NCBI RefSeq assembly: GCF_016593255.1
Contig: NZ_AP023212.1
Span: 186,001 to 250,000 of the forward strand
Direction of reading: 5' to 3'
Length of the DNA: 64,000 nt
Source of the DNA: Hydrogenimonas urashimensis
GTDB lineage: Bacteria; Campylobacterota; Campylobacteria; Campylobacterales; Hydrogenimonadaceae
The position numbers and the translations under genes are program-made. The stretch's first letter is position 1. Every line of letters begins with the position of its first letter. Shown piece by piece: positions 8,697 to 20,753 of this stretch. The notes under the pieces are model-generated. The model saw only the letters and a program-made list of their open reading frames with translations. It ran no database searches and was not told the origin of the DNA.

Positions 8697-9149
8697 ATGA
8701 TACTTACGAGTCCAGCTTTTGAAAACGGTGGTTTGATTCCCCCGAAATATACATGTGACGGGGCGGATGTTTCGATTCCGCTGCTTTTTGGCGATATACC
8801 GGAAGGGACGGAGAGCCTGGCGCTCATTATGGACGATCCCGATGCCCCGATGGGTATTTTCGTGCATTGGGTCATCTACAATATTCCCGCCGACATGACC
8901 GGACTGCCGGAGGGGATTCCGAAAGAGCCCTATCTGGAAAACGGGATACGTCAGGGTCTCAACAGTTTCAAAACCATCGGTTACGGCGGCCCCTGTCCTC
9001 CCGACGGCGCCCATCGCTACATGTTCAAACTCTACGCGCTGGATATGCCGCTCGAGATGGATGCCGGCATGACGAAACATCAGTTGCTTTCGGTGATGGA
9101 CGGCCATGTTCTCGACGGGGCGGGATTGATGGGGATCTACGAGCGCTGA
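8697..9149 (+). CDS. YbhB/YbcL family (PEBP-like) protein
   Basis: A 150-residue member of the phosphatidylethanolamine-binding / Raf-kinase-inhibitor-like family. It shows 'IPPKYTCDGADVSIPL', the 'IMDDPDAPMGIFVHWVIYNIP' block, 'GYGGPCPPDGAHRYMF' and 'LYALD'. These residues line the anion-binding pocket. The bacterial role is not settled. No signal peptide is evident, so it is likely cytoplasmic. The ribosome site is AAAGGAGG. Its last 13 bases overlap the 3' end of pdxA on the other strand. Confidence 0.9.
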   Translation: MILTSPAFENGGLIPPKYTCDGADVSIPLLFGDIPEGTESLALIMDDPDAPMGIFVHWVIYNIPADMTGLPEGIPKEPYLENGIRQGLNSFKTIGYGGPCPPDGAHRYMFKLYALDMPLEMDAGMTKHQLLSVMDGHVLDGAGLMGIYER

Positions 9150-10099
9150 TCTCTTTTCTGTGACATCGCCACGGCTGTTCTGACGGCTTGGAAGTAGCTT
9201 TTCAGATTGAGCGGGCGGTCGGGGAGATAGGCGATGTCGAAAGCGGTGCCGTGGTCGACGGATGTCCGGACAATCGGCAGATTGAGCGAGACATTCACGC
9301 TTTCGTCGAAATAGAGCGCTTTGAGAGGCGCGAGCCCCTGATCGTGGTACATGGCGACGTAAAAGTGGAAATTTTCACGCATCTTCGGTGTGAAAGCCAC
9401 GTCGGGAACGAGAGGCCCCTCAAACGGCGAACATCGGGAACCCTCACCCGAAAGTCGGGCGTTTGCGGCCGCGATGGCGGCCGCGATCGTCTCTTCTTCG
9501 ACGCCCAGGACACCGTGGTCGCCGGCATGGGGATTGAGCCCCAGAACACCGATCTTCTCTGCGCCTGTCTCTTTCTGAAAATCGAGCAAAAAACGTGTCA
9601 GTCTCTTTTTTTCTATATGCCGGGGCACCTCTTTGAGGGCAATATGCGCGGTGAAGAGGGCGACCCACATCTTTTCGCATCCGAGCATCATGATGGCATC
9701 CTGCTTGAAAAAGTCGCGGAGTGCGTCCGTGTGCCCTTTGTAGCCGATTCCGGCGAGCATCCACGCCTCTTTGTTCACAGGAAGGGTGACGACGGCATCG
9801 GCTTCCTGGTTTCTTACAGCTTCCACCGCTTTTTTGAAAGAGAGAAAACCGTATCGCCCCGCATGCGCATCCGTTCTGCCCGGAAGGATGGAGAAGGGCG
9901 CCGCATCGGGTGCGCTGTGGTCGAAATCTTCCGGTATGTCGAGGTGAAGAATCTCGGCAGCCCGGCGACACATTTCGTAGCTGACGAAGTAGACGGGATG
10001 GCACCACTCTTTGATTGTGGCATGCGCTCTTAATGCGATTTCGATTCCAATGCCGTTGAGGTCCCCTATACTGACGGCGATTTTGGGTCTGCGGCTCAT
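9137..10099 (-). CDS. pdxA: 4-hydroxythreonine-4-phosphate dehydrogenase
   Basis: Oxidises 4-phosphohydroxy-L-threonine in the DXP-dependent pyridoxal phosphate pathway and supplies the substrate of PdxJ. The 320-residue protein shows 'AVSIGDLNGIGIEIALR', 'VTLPVNKEAW', 'GHTDAL' (metal-binding His), 'GLNPHAGDHGVLG' and 'AMYHDQGLAPLK', ending in the 'TSVDHGTAFDIA' block. Its start overlaps the pdxJ stop by four bases (ATGA), so the two are translated from one message. Confidence 0.96.
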   Translation of the reverse strand: MSRRPKIAVSIGDLNGIGIEIALRAHATIKEWCHPVYFVSYEMCRRAAEILHLDIPEDFDHSAPDAAPFSILPGRTDAHAGRYGFLSFKKAVEAVRNQEADAVVTLPVNKEAWMLAGIGYKGHTDALRDFFKQDAIMMLGCEKMWVALFTAHIALKEVPRHIEKKRLTRFLLDFQKETGAEKIGVLGLNPHAGDHGVLGVEEETIAAAIAAANARLSGEGSRCSPFEGPLVPDVAFTPKMRENFHFYVAMYHDQGLAPLKALYFDESVNVSLNLPIVRTSVDHGTAFDIAYLPDRPLNLKSYFQAVRTAVAMSQKRDQRS

Positions 10100-10881
10100 C
10101 GTTTCAGGAGATTCACCATCTCTTCGACCGCCTCTTTTAGACCCGTAAAGACGCTTCGGGCGATGATGCTCTGTCCGATATTGAGCTCTTCGATCGCATC
10201 TATTTTCACGATTTCAGCGACATTTCGGTAGTTGAGTCCGTGACCGGCGGCCACCCTGAGGCCAAGGGTCGCGGCATGATCGGCGGCGCTTCGAATGGTT
10301 TCGAGGCTCTCTTCGAGTTTGGTTTTAAGCGTATGTCGGGGAAGCTCCAGCGCTTTGACAGAGTGGTGGGTGCGGGGGAGATTGGAGTGGAGCATGGCAT
10401 GGATGTTGGCGTAGCTTCCGGTATGGAGCTCGATCCATTCGGCTCCCAGAGCGTCGGCCCGTGTGATCGTTTCGAGGTCGGGATCGATGAAGAGCGATAC
10501 TTCGATTTCATTGGCGTGAAGTTTTTCAATGGCCGCGATCGTCCGGTCCTCATATTTAAAAATATCAAGACCGCCTTCCGTGGTCACCTCTTCCCGCCGT
10601 TCCGGTACGAGTGTCGCCCGGTGGGGACGCAGGCGGCAGACGATTTCGATGATCTCCTCGTCGATGGAGCACTCGAGATTAACCGGAAGCGGGCTGAGTC
10701 GGACGATCTGCTCCGCATCTTCGTCATGGATATGGCGGCGGTCTTCTCTGAGGTGGATCGTAATCTGGTCGGCGCCGGCACGCGCGACGATTCCGAGTGC
10801 GTCGATGGGGCTCGGATCGTTGATCTTTCTCGCTTCGCGCAATACGGCGATGTGGTCGATGTTGACACCCAGTTTCATCAT
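10096..10881 (-). CDS. pdxJ: Pyridoxine 5'-phosphate synthase
   Basis: Condenses the PdxA product with 1-deoxy-D-xylulose 5-phosphate to form pyridoxine phosphate. The 261-residue TIM-barrel protein begins 'MMKLGVNIDHIAVLREAR' and carries 'DQITIHLREDRRHI', 'CSIDEEII' and 'AAGHGLNYRNV', all typical. Two adjacent ATG codons (10881 and 10878) could start it. It overlaps the esterase gene upstream and pdxA downstream by four bases each, forming a tight leftward operon. Confidence 0.96.
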   Translation of the reverse strand: MMKLGVNIDHIAVLREARKINDPSPIDALGIVARAGADQITIHLREDRRHIHDEDAEQIVRLSPLPVNLECSIDEEIIEIVCRLRPHRATLVPERREEVTTEGGLDIFKYEDRTIAAIEKLHANEIEVSLFIDPDLETITRADALGAEWIELHTGSYANIHAMLHSNLPRTHHSVKALELPRHTLKTKLEESLETIRSAADHAATLGLRVAAGHGLNYRNVAEIVKIDAIEELNIGQSIIARSVFTGLKEAVEEMVNLLKR

Positions 10882-11543
10882 GGCAGCATATCTCCTAACT
10901 CTTCATAGATTTTTTGTGCGACGATGTGGTATCCCGCGCCGTTTGGGTGCGTGTAGTCGCTTTTAAGCTCTTCGTTTCTCAATACGGGGCCGAAGACGTT
11001 GGCGATATAGAGCGATCCTGTTTCACGGGCCACTTCCTCGTACAATCCGATATCCGATGATATCATCAATTCTATCAAATCCATATCCGGAATACCGAGA
11101 ATAACCGCTTTGGCACCGCTTTTTTTGATGATACCGACCATCTTTTTCAGATTTTTTTTGATCGTTTCTCTTTCCCGCTTGTGCAGAACGTCGTTCATGC
11201 CCTCTTCGAGCAGGACGATATCGGGTTTGTAACGTTTCAAAATCGCGGGAAGGCGTCCCAGAGCCCGGGCGGTCGTTTCACCATAGACCCCGGCGTTGAT
11301 GACTTCGATACCGAGCAGTCTCGAAAGCTGTGCCGGATAACTCTCCTCTTCGGATATTCCCGTTCCCGCTGTCAGGCTGTCTCCGAATGCCACGATTACG
11401 GGTGTATGGTCATCTTTCGTATAGAGTGGGGCATTGACGGTTTCCTCGAACGCATCGTTCTCCATTTGGTGTTTGTTGTAGAAATGGAGTCCGATGACAA
11501 ATACGATGACAAGAGCGATCCACTCCATTTTGCTAAGATGCAT
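10878..11543 (-). CDS. SGNH/GDSL hydrolase, TesA-like, membrane anchored
   Basis: A 221-residue esterase of the SGNH family. Block I is 'VAFGDSLTAGTG' (catalytic Ser), block II has the Gly in 'VINAGVYGET', block III contains Asn in 'EEGMNDVL', and block V 'SDYTHPNGAGYH' supplies Asp and His. Residues 8-22 ('WIALVIVFVIGLHFY') form an uncleaved N-terminal anchor, placing the catalytic part in the periplasm. The substrate is unknown; lysophospholipase or thioesterase activity is usual for relatives. It lies between tgt and pdxJ in one leftward operon. Confidence 0.88.
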   Translation of the reverse strand: MHLSKMEWIALVIVFVIGLHFYNKHQMENDAFEETVNAPLYTKDDHTPVIVAFGDSLTAGTGISEEESYPAQLSRLLGIEVINAGVYGETTARALGRLPAILKRYKPDIVLLEEGMNDVLHKRERETIKKNLKKMVGIIKKSGAKAVILGIPDMDLIELMISSDIGLYEEVARETGSLYIANVFGPVLRNEELKSDYTHPNGAGYHIVAQKIYEELGDMLP

Positions 11544-11589
11544 TTTCTACCTTCCGTTCAATCTGCATAGTTATACGATACAGTATCGG

Positions 11590-12729
<1,140 letters not shown>

Positions 12730-12730
12730 C

Positions 12731-12736
12731 TATAAT
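12731..12736 (+). promoter_or_regulatory. -10 box upstream of the COG3400 gene
   Basis: A perfect TATAAT in the 78-base gap between the divergent tgt and COG3400 genes. No good -35 is visible, which is common for vegetative promoters of Campylobacterota. Confidence 0.45.
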
Positions 12737-12789
12737 TGCCTATTTGAAGCTGTCACAAAACAGCATTCACTGAAGGCGGTGCGGAAGTC

Positions 12790-14223
12790 ATGAAAAAAAT
12801 ATTGATCATTGCTGATGGAATTGTAGCAAAACATTTTCTGCAGCGAATCAGCGAGACCTTTATCAGCACCAACGAATACACCGTCGTTACGCTGGACAGG
12901 TCGATACTTCCAGACAAACAGCCTTCCAATTTTATCAGCTATCAGTTCGATCCCACCAGCTACATCAAGCTCTCGAAAATACTCAAGCGCGATTTCGACG
13001 ATGTCTTCATCATCATGAAAAACCGTACCGACGCGGAGGGGAGCTATCAGAACATCCGCCGTGACAATCCCGTGATACGGATTACGTTTTTCAACCGATG
13101 GGATATCGAATTCAGCGAAGAGAACCTCTTCAACGATCAGAACCTGATCAATGTCAACGCCAACGAACTGCTCGCCAACCGGCTCTACGATTTCCTTCCC
13201 AATGTGCCGGTCATCGCCCAAAATGTCGGGCTTGGGCAGGGGGAGATTATGGAAGTGCTGGTGCCTTTCGGCAGCGCCTACGTCTATCGGCATATCGGTA
13301 CGATCATCCAGAACCAGTGGCGTATCGTGGCGCTTTACAGAGGAAACCAGCTGCTCCTTTCGAAACCGTCCCTGATGATCAAACCCAACGACCTACTACT
13401 GCTTGTGGGCAAACCCTCCGTCCTGGAGTCAGTTTTCAAGGCGATCAAGCAGGAACTGGGGCAGTTCCCCGCACCCTTCGGAGAGAATCTCTACATCTAT
13501 TTTGACATGGGAGTCGAAAGACCCGCCTGCATTCTCAACTGTCTGGAGCAGGTGAAATATCTGCACAAACGCATCAAGGGGCGTAAACTGGTGGTGAGGA
13601 TCACCCATCCCTCCGATATCGGACTGCTGGAGACCATCAAGGGGATGGATTCCGAAAACGTGGAGTGCATCGTCGACTTCCGCAACAGGAAACCGGAAGA
13701 GATTATCGCCGAGGATGTGGAGAACTACAATATCGGACTGATCGTGTGCGGCCGGGATATCTTCGAGGAGAAACGGTTCAAAGAGATCTTCTACAAGCTT
13801 CGAAAACCGGTGCTGCAGTTTAGCAACGTCTCCCTGATGCAGTTGAAAAAACTGGTCCTCGTGCTTTCCGATGACAAAAGCATGGAAGTGATTTCGGCAA
13901 CCGTCTTCGACGTGGCGTCGCAGCTCGGTCTTGATATCGAACTGCTCGATTACGAACCCGACAGCGATTTCGAGAAAAAACGTTTCATTCTCAACCATTA
14001 CGAAAATCTCTCGAGCATCTTTTCCAAAACGCTTCAGATTCGGCAGGAGAACAGAAACCCTATCCGGGAACTCGCCCACGAAGAGTCGTTTCTGCAGATC
14101 GTTCCTTTTACGGAGAAGATTCTTCAAAACCGCTTCTTCTCCTATTTCAGTACGGATGTGGAGAAACTCTATTTCAAACTCTCCTACAACCCCCAGCTTT
14201 TCGTCCCTGTCGATCTCGAATGA
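12790..14223 (+). CDS. COG3400 family protein with TrkA-C domain
   Basis: A 477-residue cytoplasmic protein. The N-terminus 'MKKILIIADGIVAKHFLQRI' resembles a Rossmann TrkA-N nucleotide site in altered form (residues 1-130). A TrkA-C-like domain follows at about 145-220 ('MEVLVPFGSAYVYRHIG', 'LLVGKPSVLE'). The C-terminal half is less familiar. I know this architecture as COG3400, uncharacterised proteins related to potassium-channel regulators and frequent in Campylobacterota. There is no membrane segment, so it would need a partner channel if it regulates ion flux. It is monocistronic by appearance. Confidence 0.7.
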   Translation: MKKILIIADGIVAKHFLQRISETFISTNEYTVVTLDRSILPDKQPSNFISYQFDPTSYIKLSKILKRDFDDVFIIMKNRTDAEGSYQNIRRDNPVIRITFFNRWDIEFSEENLFNDQNLINVNANELLANRLYDFLPNVPVIAQNVGLGQGEIMEVLVPFGSAYVYRHIGTIIQNQWRIVALYRGNQLLLSKPSLMIKPNDLLLLVGKPSVLESVFKAIKQELGQFPAPFGENLYIYFDMGVERPACILNCLEQVKYLHKRIKGRKLVVRITHPSDIGLLETIKGMDSENVECIVDFRNRKPEEIIAEDVENYNIGLIVCGRDIFEEKRFKEIFYKLRKPVLQFSNVSLMQLKKLVLVLSDDKSMEVISATVFDVASQLGLDIELLDYEPDSDFEKKRFILNHYENLSSIFSKTLQIRQENRNPIRELAHEESFLQIVPFTEKILQNRFFSYFSTDVEKLYFKLSYNPQLFVPVDLE

Positions 14224-14634
14224 CCCGGCCGTTCAAAATCGTGCGGCACGCCGCTTGGCGGCGGAATCTTCGTCGACCGATTCGTTTACAATTTTTTTCA
14301 AAAGCCGATATTTACGGCGTACAAAGCACTTTTTTATATAAATTTAAGTAAAATAAAAAAACCATCTCAAGAATCCATGTGGATAGTACCGGAGACGATT
14401 TTTTTTCCGATTGCGGCGCTTCGACGAGGACATGGCGAAACAGGCCCAAAGAAGCGGCAAAGAGCGGGAAAAGCATCAGCCGGCCCCGCCGGGTCTCTTC
14501 CAAAGCGGCATCTGTTTTGTAAAATAGTGCCGGGGCGACATGAGCTCTGCATCCTATGGCTTGGAAGATTGTTTCTGCAACCATGGATTCTTGAGTCGGG
14601 TTCCGTTTAAAAAATACATTATCCAGGTTATTGC
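14224..14634. other. 411-base stretch without a supported gene
   Basis: Lies between the COG3400 gene and aroB. It holds a small hairpin at 14249-14263 (CGCCGC/GCGGCG), a very AT-rich patch around 14330-14362 and the inverted-repeat segment listed next. Short open frames exist on both strands (for example 14377-14610 plus and 14312-14584 minus) but none has a convincing ribosome site or a recognisable product. Confidence 0.5.
14366..14595. repeat. Segment bounded by a perfect 14-base inverted repeat
   Basis: CTCAAGAATCCATG at 14366-14379 is repeated in perfect inverted orientation at 14582-14595, with 202 bases between the arms. No flanking target duplication is obvious. The segment ends 40 bases before aroB. 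It could be a decayed miniature element or an invertible segment; the sequence alone does not decide. Confidence 0.5.
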
Positions 14635-15699
14635 ATGAAAGTATCCATTACGCTTCCGACACCCCAGAGCAGGGATTACGATATCACGATCGACACCCTT
14701 CCCGAAATCGCCATCGAGGGAAAGGCGGCCATCATCACCAATCCGAAGGTGGCCGGCCTTCATCTTCGCAGGGTCATGGAGAGAATAAAAGCGGACGAAC
14801 TCTATGTCGTCACGATACCCGACGGTGAATCCTACAAGACGATGGAGACGATCGAATCGATCCTCGAGTCGCTTTTCAACCACCGGCTCGACAGAAAATC
14901 GACACTTGTCGCTTTCGGCGGCGGGGTTATCGGCGACATGACCGGTTTTGCCGCCAGTATCTTTCAGCGAGGCATCGACTTCATCCAGATACCGACGACG
15001 CTTCTTGCCCAGGTCGATGCCAGCGTGGGCGGAAAAACCGGCATCAACAACCGTTTCGGAAAAAATCTCGTTGGCGCCTTCCACCAGCCCCGTGCCGTCT
15101 ATATCGATACTTTTTTTCTTTCGACACTGCCGAAGAGGGAGTTCGCCGCGGGTGTGGCGGAAATCATCAAGATGGCGGTGATGTTCGATGCGGAGTTTTT
15201 CCGATGGCTCGAAACCCACGATCTTGATGAAGAGGAAAACCTGAAAGAGGCGATTCGCCGCAGTGTGGAGCTCAAGGCCCGCATCGTCAACGAGGACGAG
15301 AGAGAGAAGGGGGTCCGTGCCGTTCTCAACTACGGCCACACCTTCGCCCATGTGATCGAAAATTTCAGCGGATACGGCCATTATCTCCACGGTGAGGCGG
15401 TGGCTCTGGGGATGGTCATGGCCAACGAGCTGGCGCTGGAGTTTGGTCTTTTCAGCCAGGAGGAGGCCGAGCGGGTCAGAAAACTTCTCGAAAGATACGG
15501 TCTTCCCACCCGGTATGGGATCGATTCGGCCGAAACCTTCTACGAGCAGTTCTTTCTCGACAAAAAGAGCCACGACAACAAGATCACTTTCATCGTTCCC
15601 GAAAAAGTAGGGCGTTACAGAATGCTGGTGGATCCCGAAAGAGAACGGGTGGTGCGCGTATTGAAAAAGTTTGAAAAGGATCGCGACGGTGCGCGTTAA
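14635..15699 (+). CDS. aroB: 3-dehydroquinate synthase
   Basis: Converts DAHP to 3-dehydroquinate, the second step of the shikimate pathway, using NAD and a divalent metal. The 354-residue protein has 'VAFGGGVIGDMTGFAAS', 'QIPTTLLAQVDASVGGKTG', 'NLVGAFHQP' and the metal-binding 'NYGHTFAHVIE' and 'HGEAVALGM'. Length is normal. It starts a five-gene rightward run (aroB, mscS-like, mtaB, ftsH-like, bioV) whose members overlap, and overlaps the next gene by 11 bases. Confidence 0.97.
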   Translation: MKVSITLPTPQSRDYDITIDTLPEIAIEGKAAIITNPKVAGLHLRRVMERIKADELYVVTIPDGESYKTMETIESILESLFNHRLDRKSTLVAFGGGVIGDMTGFAASIFQRGIDFIQIPTTLLAQVDASVGGKTGINNRFGKNLVGAFHQPRAVYIDTFFLSTLPKREFAAGVAEIIKMAVMFDAEFFRWLETHDLDEEENLKEAIRRSVELKARIVNEDEREKGVRAVLNYGHTFAHVIENFSGYGHYLHGEAVALGMVMANELALEFGLFSQEEAERVRKLLERYGLPTRYGIDSAETFYEQFFLDKKSHDNKITFIVPEKVGRYRMLVDPERERVVRVLKKFEKDRDGAR

Positions 15700-17368
15700 A
15701 CTCACTCTTTTAATACTGCTCGCACTCTTTTCCTACGGTGAGATGAACCATACGAAACTATCGCCTGCTTCGATTAAAGAGCGCGTGAAGGCGGCCAAAG
15801 AGATCGTGGCGTCGAAAAAAGCCGAAGAGGAAGCGAAAAAAACGGAAGCGAAAATCCGACAGCTTCTTGAAGCGCTCGCTCTGACCGACCGTCGGCTCAA
15901 CGAAGAGAGTGTCTGGCAGAAGATCTATGCGAACCACCTCACCTATGTCCAGATCGAGTCCGATATCCGACAAATCGACAAAAAAATAAAAGAGTACAAA
16001 AGGGCGGGTGCGAGAAAATACCGTTCCAAAATCAAAGAGCTCGAAAACCGGCGGACGCGGCTGGCCGAGCGGCTCAGCCTGCTGAGCGATTATGCCCACA
16101 ATCCATTCAAGACGCTCATCCGTCCCAAGAAGATTGCCGAAGTGCCTTCGGTCACGAATCCCGTAGCGATCATCAACGCCTTTTCCTATATCAAGCTGCT
16201 GGGCGAGCAGCTTTCCCGTTTCGAGCACGAGATAATGAATCTCGAATCCTTCATCGCGATGCTCGAACAAAAAGAGTCGATTCTCAGGGAGCTGCGGTTG
16301 TTGAAACCCGACGACCCGAAGATCAAAAAGATGATGGCGCAGACGCTCAAAGAACTGGAAGAGGCGCAGGAGGCTCTCAGCCTCCATCAAACAGCGCTTG
16401 TCGTCTACAAGAAGAGGGTGGATGAAATCAAACTCCGTCTGACCGACCAGATCAAGGAGCAGGCGAAAAAAGCGGGGACCATCGGCGTCTCGATTCTGAT
16501 TCTGCTTATTCTTGTGATACTCGTCAAATGGCTCATCAAACGAACCATCACCGACAATGAACGATTCTACATGGCGAACAAGATCATCAACTTCTCGTTC
16601 GTCTTCATCGTCGTGATGATTCTTCTTTTCGCCTATATCGAAAACGTCTCCTATCTCGTCACGGTACTCGGCTTCGCTTCCGCCGGTATCGCCATCGCGA
16701 TGAAAGACTGGTTCATGAGCATGCTGGGATGGCTCGTCATCGTTCTTGGCGGGTCGATCCATGCGGGCGACAGGATACGCGTCGACAAGGACGGCATGCG
16801 GTATGTGGGGGATGTGCTCGACATATCGCTCCTTAGGATCACGATTCTCGAAGACATCACGCTAACAAGCTATATGCACAACCGCAGGGCGGGGCGGGTC
16901 ATCTTCATTCCCAACAACTTCATCTTCACGAACATGATCGCCAACTACTCCCACGCCACGCTCAAAACGGTGTGGGACGGCATCGACTTCACGATCACTT
17001 TCAACTCCAACCACAAAAAGGCGGTCCATATCGCCAAGGAGACCGCCAAGAAGTATGCAAAAGGGTATACCGACATCACGCGGAAGCAGCTCAACAGGCT
17101 GCGGTCGAAATACAGTCTCAAAAATACGAATGTCGAGCCGAGGGTCTACTCTTTTATCGAAGAAAATGGTATAAGGATCAGTGTCTGGTATCTGACCAAC
17201 GCCTATGCGACGCTCACGCTTCGCAGTACCATTTCGGCCGAGATACTCGACTTGATCAAAGAGGAGGAGGATATCGTCATCGCCTATCCTTCTCAGCATA
17301 TCTATCTGGATCGGGCGAAGCAAAAACCGACGCTGCCCGATCTTTCGCAGGGGAGTGAGACTGTATGA
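15689..17368 (+). CDS. MscS-family mechanosensitive channel with long periplasmic region
   Basis: A 559-residue inner-membrane protein. The N-terminal signal segment 'LTLLILLALFSYGEM' is followed by about 240 residues rich in coiled coil (35-265), then three membrane segments (about 270-290, 305-325, 330-360). The pore-lining helix is 'GFASAGIAIAMKDWFMSMLG', and a cytoplasmic MscS beta domain follows ('IHAGDRIRVD', 'IPNNFIFTNMIANYS'). Such channels release solutes on hypo-osmotic shock. I chose GTG 15689, eight bases after AAAAGGA (15674-15680); an upstream TTG is in frame but within aroB. It overlaps mtaB by four bases. Confidence 0.88.
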   Translation: MRVKLTLLILLALFSYGEMNHTKLSPASIKERVKAAKEIVASKKAEEEAKKTEAKIRQLLEALALTDRRLNEESVWQKIYANHLTYVQIESDIRQIDKKIKEYKRAGARKYRSKIKELENRRTRLAERLSLLSDYAHNPFKTLIRPKKIAEVPSVTNPVAIINAFSYIKLLGEQLSRFEHEIMNLESFIAMLEQKESILRELRLLKPDDPKIKKMMAQTLKELEEAQEALSLHQTALVVYKKRVDEIKLRLTDQIKEQAKKAGTIGVSILILLILVILVKWLIKRTITDNERFYMANKIINFSFVFIVVMILLFAYIENVSYLVTVLGFASAGIAIAMKDWFMSMLGWLVIVLGGSIHAGDRIRVDKDGMRYVGDVLDISLLRITILEDITLTSYMHNRRAGRVIFIPNNFIFTNMIANYSHATLKTVWDGIDFTITFNSNHKKAVHIAKETAKKYAKGYTDITRKQLNRLRSKYSLKNTNVEPRVYSFIEENGIRISVWYLTNAYATLTLRSTISAEILDLIKEEEDIVIAYPSQHIYLDRAKQKPTLPDLSQGSETV

Positions 17369-18598
17369 AAAAGGTCTATTTCAAAACGTTCGGCTGCCGT
17401 ACCAATCAGTTCGATACGCAGGTGATGATGGCGAGGCTTGGCCGATACGAAATCGCCCGGGACGAGACGGAAGCCGATGTTATCGTCGTCAACTCCTGTA
17501 CCGTCACCAACGGCGCCGACAGCGGCGTAAGAGGATACATCAACCAGGCCGCGCGCATCAACCCCCGTGCCCGGCTGCTTTTGACGGGATGTGGCGCCTT
17601 CACCAAAGGAGAGGAACTCTTCGAAGCGCAAAAAGTCTCGGGTGTCTTCGGACACAGTGAAAAAGAGAAGATCGTGTCGTTTCTCGACAAAGAAGAGCGC
17701 TTTTTCGAGATCGGCGATCTGGAACATGTCGACACCACGGTCGTCGAGCAGTTCGTGGGCAGATCGCGTGCTTTCATCAAGATACAGGAGGGGTGCGATT
17801 TTCGGTGCAGCTACTGCATCATCCCCTTTGTGCGCGGGCCTGCCAGAAGCCTGGACGAAGCGCAGATTCTCGAGCAGATACGCCGTCTCGCCGCCAACGG
17901 GTTCGGGGAGTTCATACTGACCGGCACCAACGTAGGCAGTTACGGCATCGACAGGGGCACTTCCATCGCGGGGCTGCTCAAAAAAATGAGCCGGATTCGC
18001 GGCGTGCGGCGCCTGCGTATCGGTTCGCTGGAACCCGTTCAGATCACGAAGGAGTTCAAAGAGCTTCTGGATGAGCCTTGGATGGCGAAGCACCTTCATA
18101 TCGCGCTGCAGCACACTTCCGACAGGATGCTTGAAATCATGAACCGCCGCAACAGTTTCGCCGGCGACCTGGAGCTTTTCGAAGAGATCGCATCCCACGG
18201 GTACGCGCTGGGAACCGATTTTATCGTCGGCCATCCCGGAGAGGACGACATGGTGTGGCGGGAGGCGATCGAAAGAGTTAAAAAGCTACCGCTGACCCAT
18301 GTGCATGCCTTCACCTACTCCAGGCGGGACGGCACACCCAGCAGCACCATGAAACCGCAGGTTCCCGGCAACGTCGCCAAAGCGCGGCACAAGGAGCTGA
18401 CGACACTCGTCAAGGAGAAAAATCTGGCGTTTCGGCGCGCCCTGAAGGGACCGCTGGAGATATTGGTAGAGAGCGAAAAAGCGGGGGAATATGTGGGTCT
18501 TGATCAGTATTTCAACAAAATCGCCATTCGCTGTGAGCGGGATATCCGAGGCGAATGGCTCTTTTTGGAGAGTTTCGAAGCCGTAGGGGAGATGAATC

Positions 18599-18612
<14 letters not shown>
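17365..18612 (+). CDS. mtaB: tRNA t6A37 methylthiotransferase
   Basis: A radical-SAM enzyme that adds a methylthio group to t6A at position 37 of ANN-decoding tRNAs. The N-terminal UPF0004 domain starts 'VYFKTFGCRTNQFD' and has 'NSCTVTNGAD' and 'LLTGCGA', whose cysteines bind one cluster. The radical-SAM motif is 'CDFRCSYCIIPFVRG' at about residue 145-160. 'TGTNVGSYG' is typical of MtaB/MiaB. The C-terminal TRAM-like part is short. 415 residues is normal for MtaB. It overlaps the genes on both sides (4 and 14 bases). Confidence 0.94.
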
Positions 18613-20234
<1,622 letters not shown>

Positions 20235-20248
<14 letters not shown>

Positions 20249-20753
20249 CGGTTTCTCTCTAAAAGGCGAAAAGAAGATTTTCTCGGAGTATCTGGAAAGA
20301 TACGGGAAGAATCCCTACGTCGTGGCGGGATTCAGCTACGGTGCGATCAGAGCGCTGGAGTACGCCGTCGCCTCACAGAAGAGAATCGACAGGCTCATTC
20401 TGCTCTCTCCGGCCTATTTCAAAGAGGTGTCGAAAGCCTTCGTCAAAACCCAGATGGTGCATTACCGAAAAGATCCCGATGCCTATATCGAAAAATTTTT
20501 GGCAAACGCCGCTTCTCCCGCCTCTTTCGATCTGGATCCCTTCCGGTCGGACTCCACTCCCGAAGAGCTCGAGGAGCTTCTGGGGTATGAATGGCCGTCG
20601 GCGCATTTTAAGACCCTGCTGGCCCGGGGCGTGAAGATCGAAACGTTTCTGGGAGGAGAAGACAGAATCGTCGATGCCCACAAGGCGCATCGTTTCTTCA
20701 AACGATACACGACGAGCTATCTGTTCAAACCTTTTGGCCACCTTCTTCGCTGA
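20235..20753 (+). CDS. bioV: BioV-like pimeloyl-ACP methyl ester esterase
   Basis: A 172-residue alpha/beta hydrolase. Nucleophile elbow 'GFSYGA' (Ser34), a late acidic residue in 'GGEDRIVDAH' (Asp143 or Asp147) and a C-terminal His in 'FGHLL' (His169) form the expected triad. It resembles BioV of Helicobacter, which frees pimeloyl-ACP from its methyl ester so that biotin synthesis can proceed. I infer the same role. The ATG at 20235 lies inside the end of the ftsH-like gene (14-base overlap), so expression is coupled. The 3' end overlaps the convergent FHA gene by 29 bases. Other bio genes are not in this window. Confidence 0.72.

Noticed and set aside
14312-14610. Short open frames on both strands between COG3400 and aroB
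   Set aside because: There are no ribosome sites, the composition is odd and neither product is recognisable. They also span the inverted repeat. Treated as non-coding.
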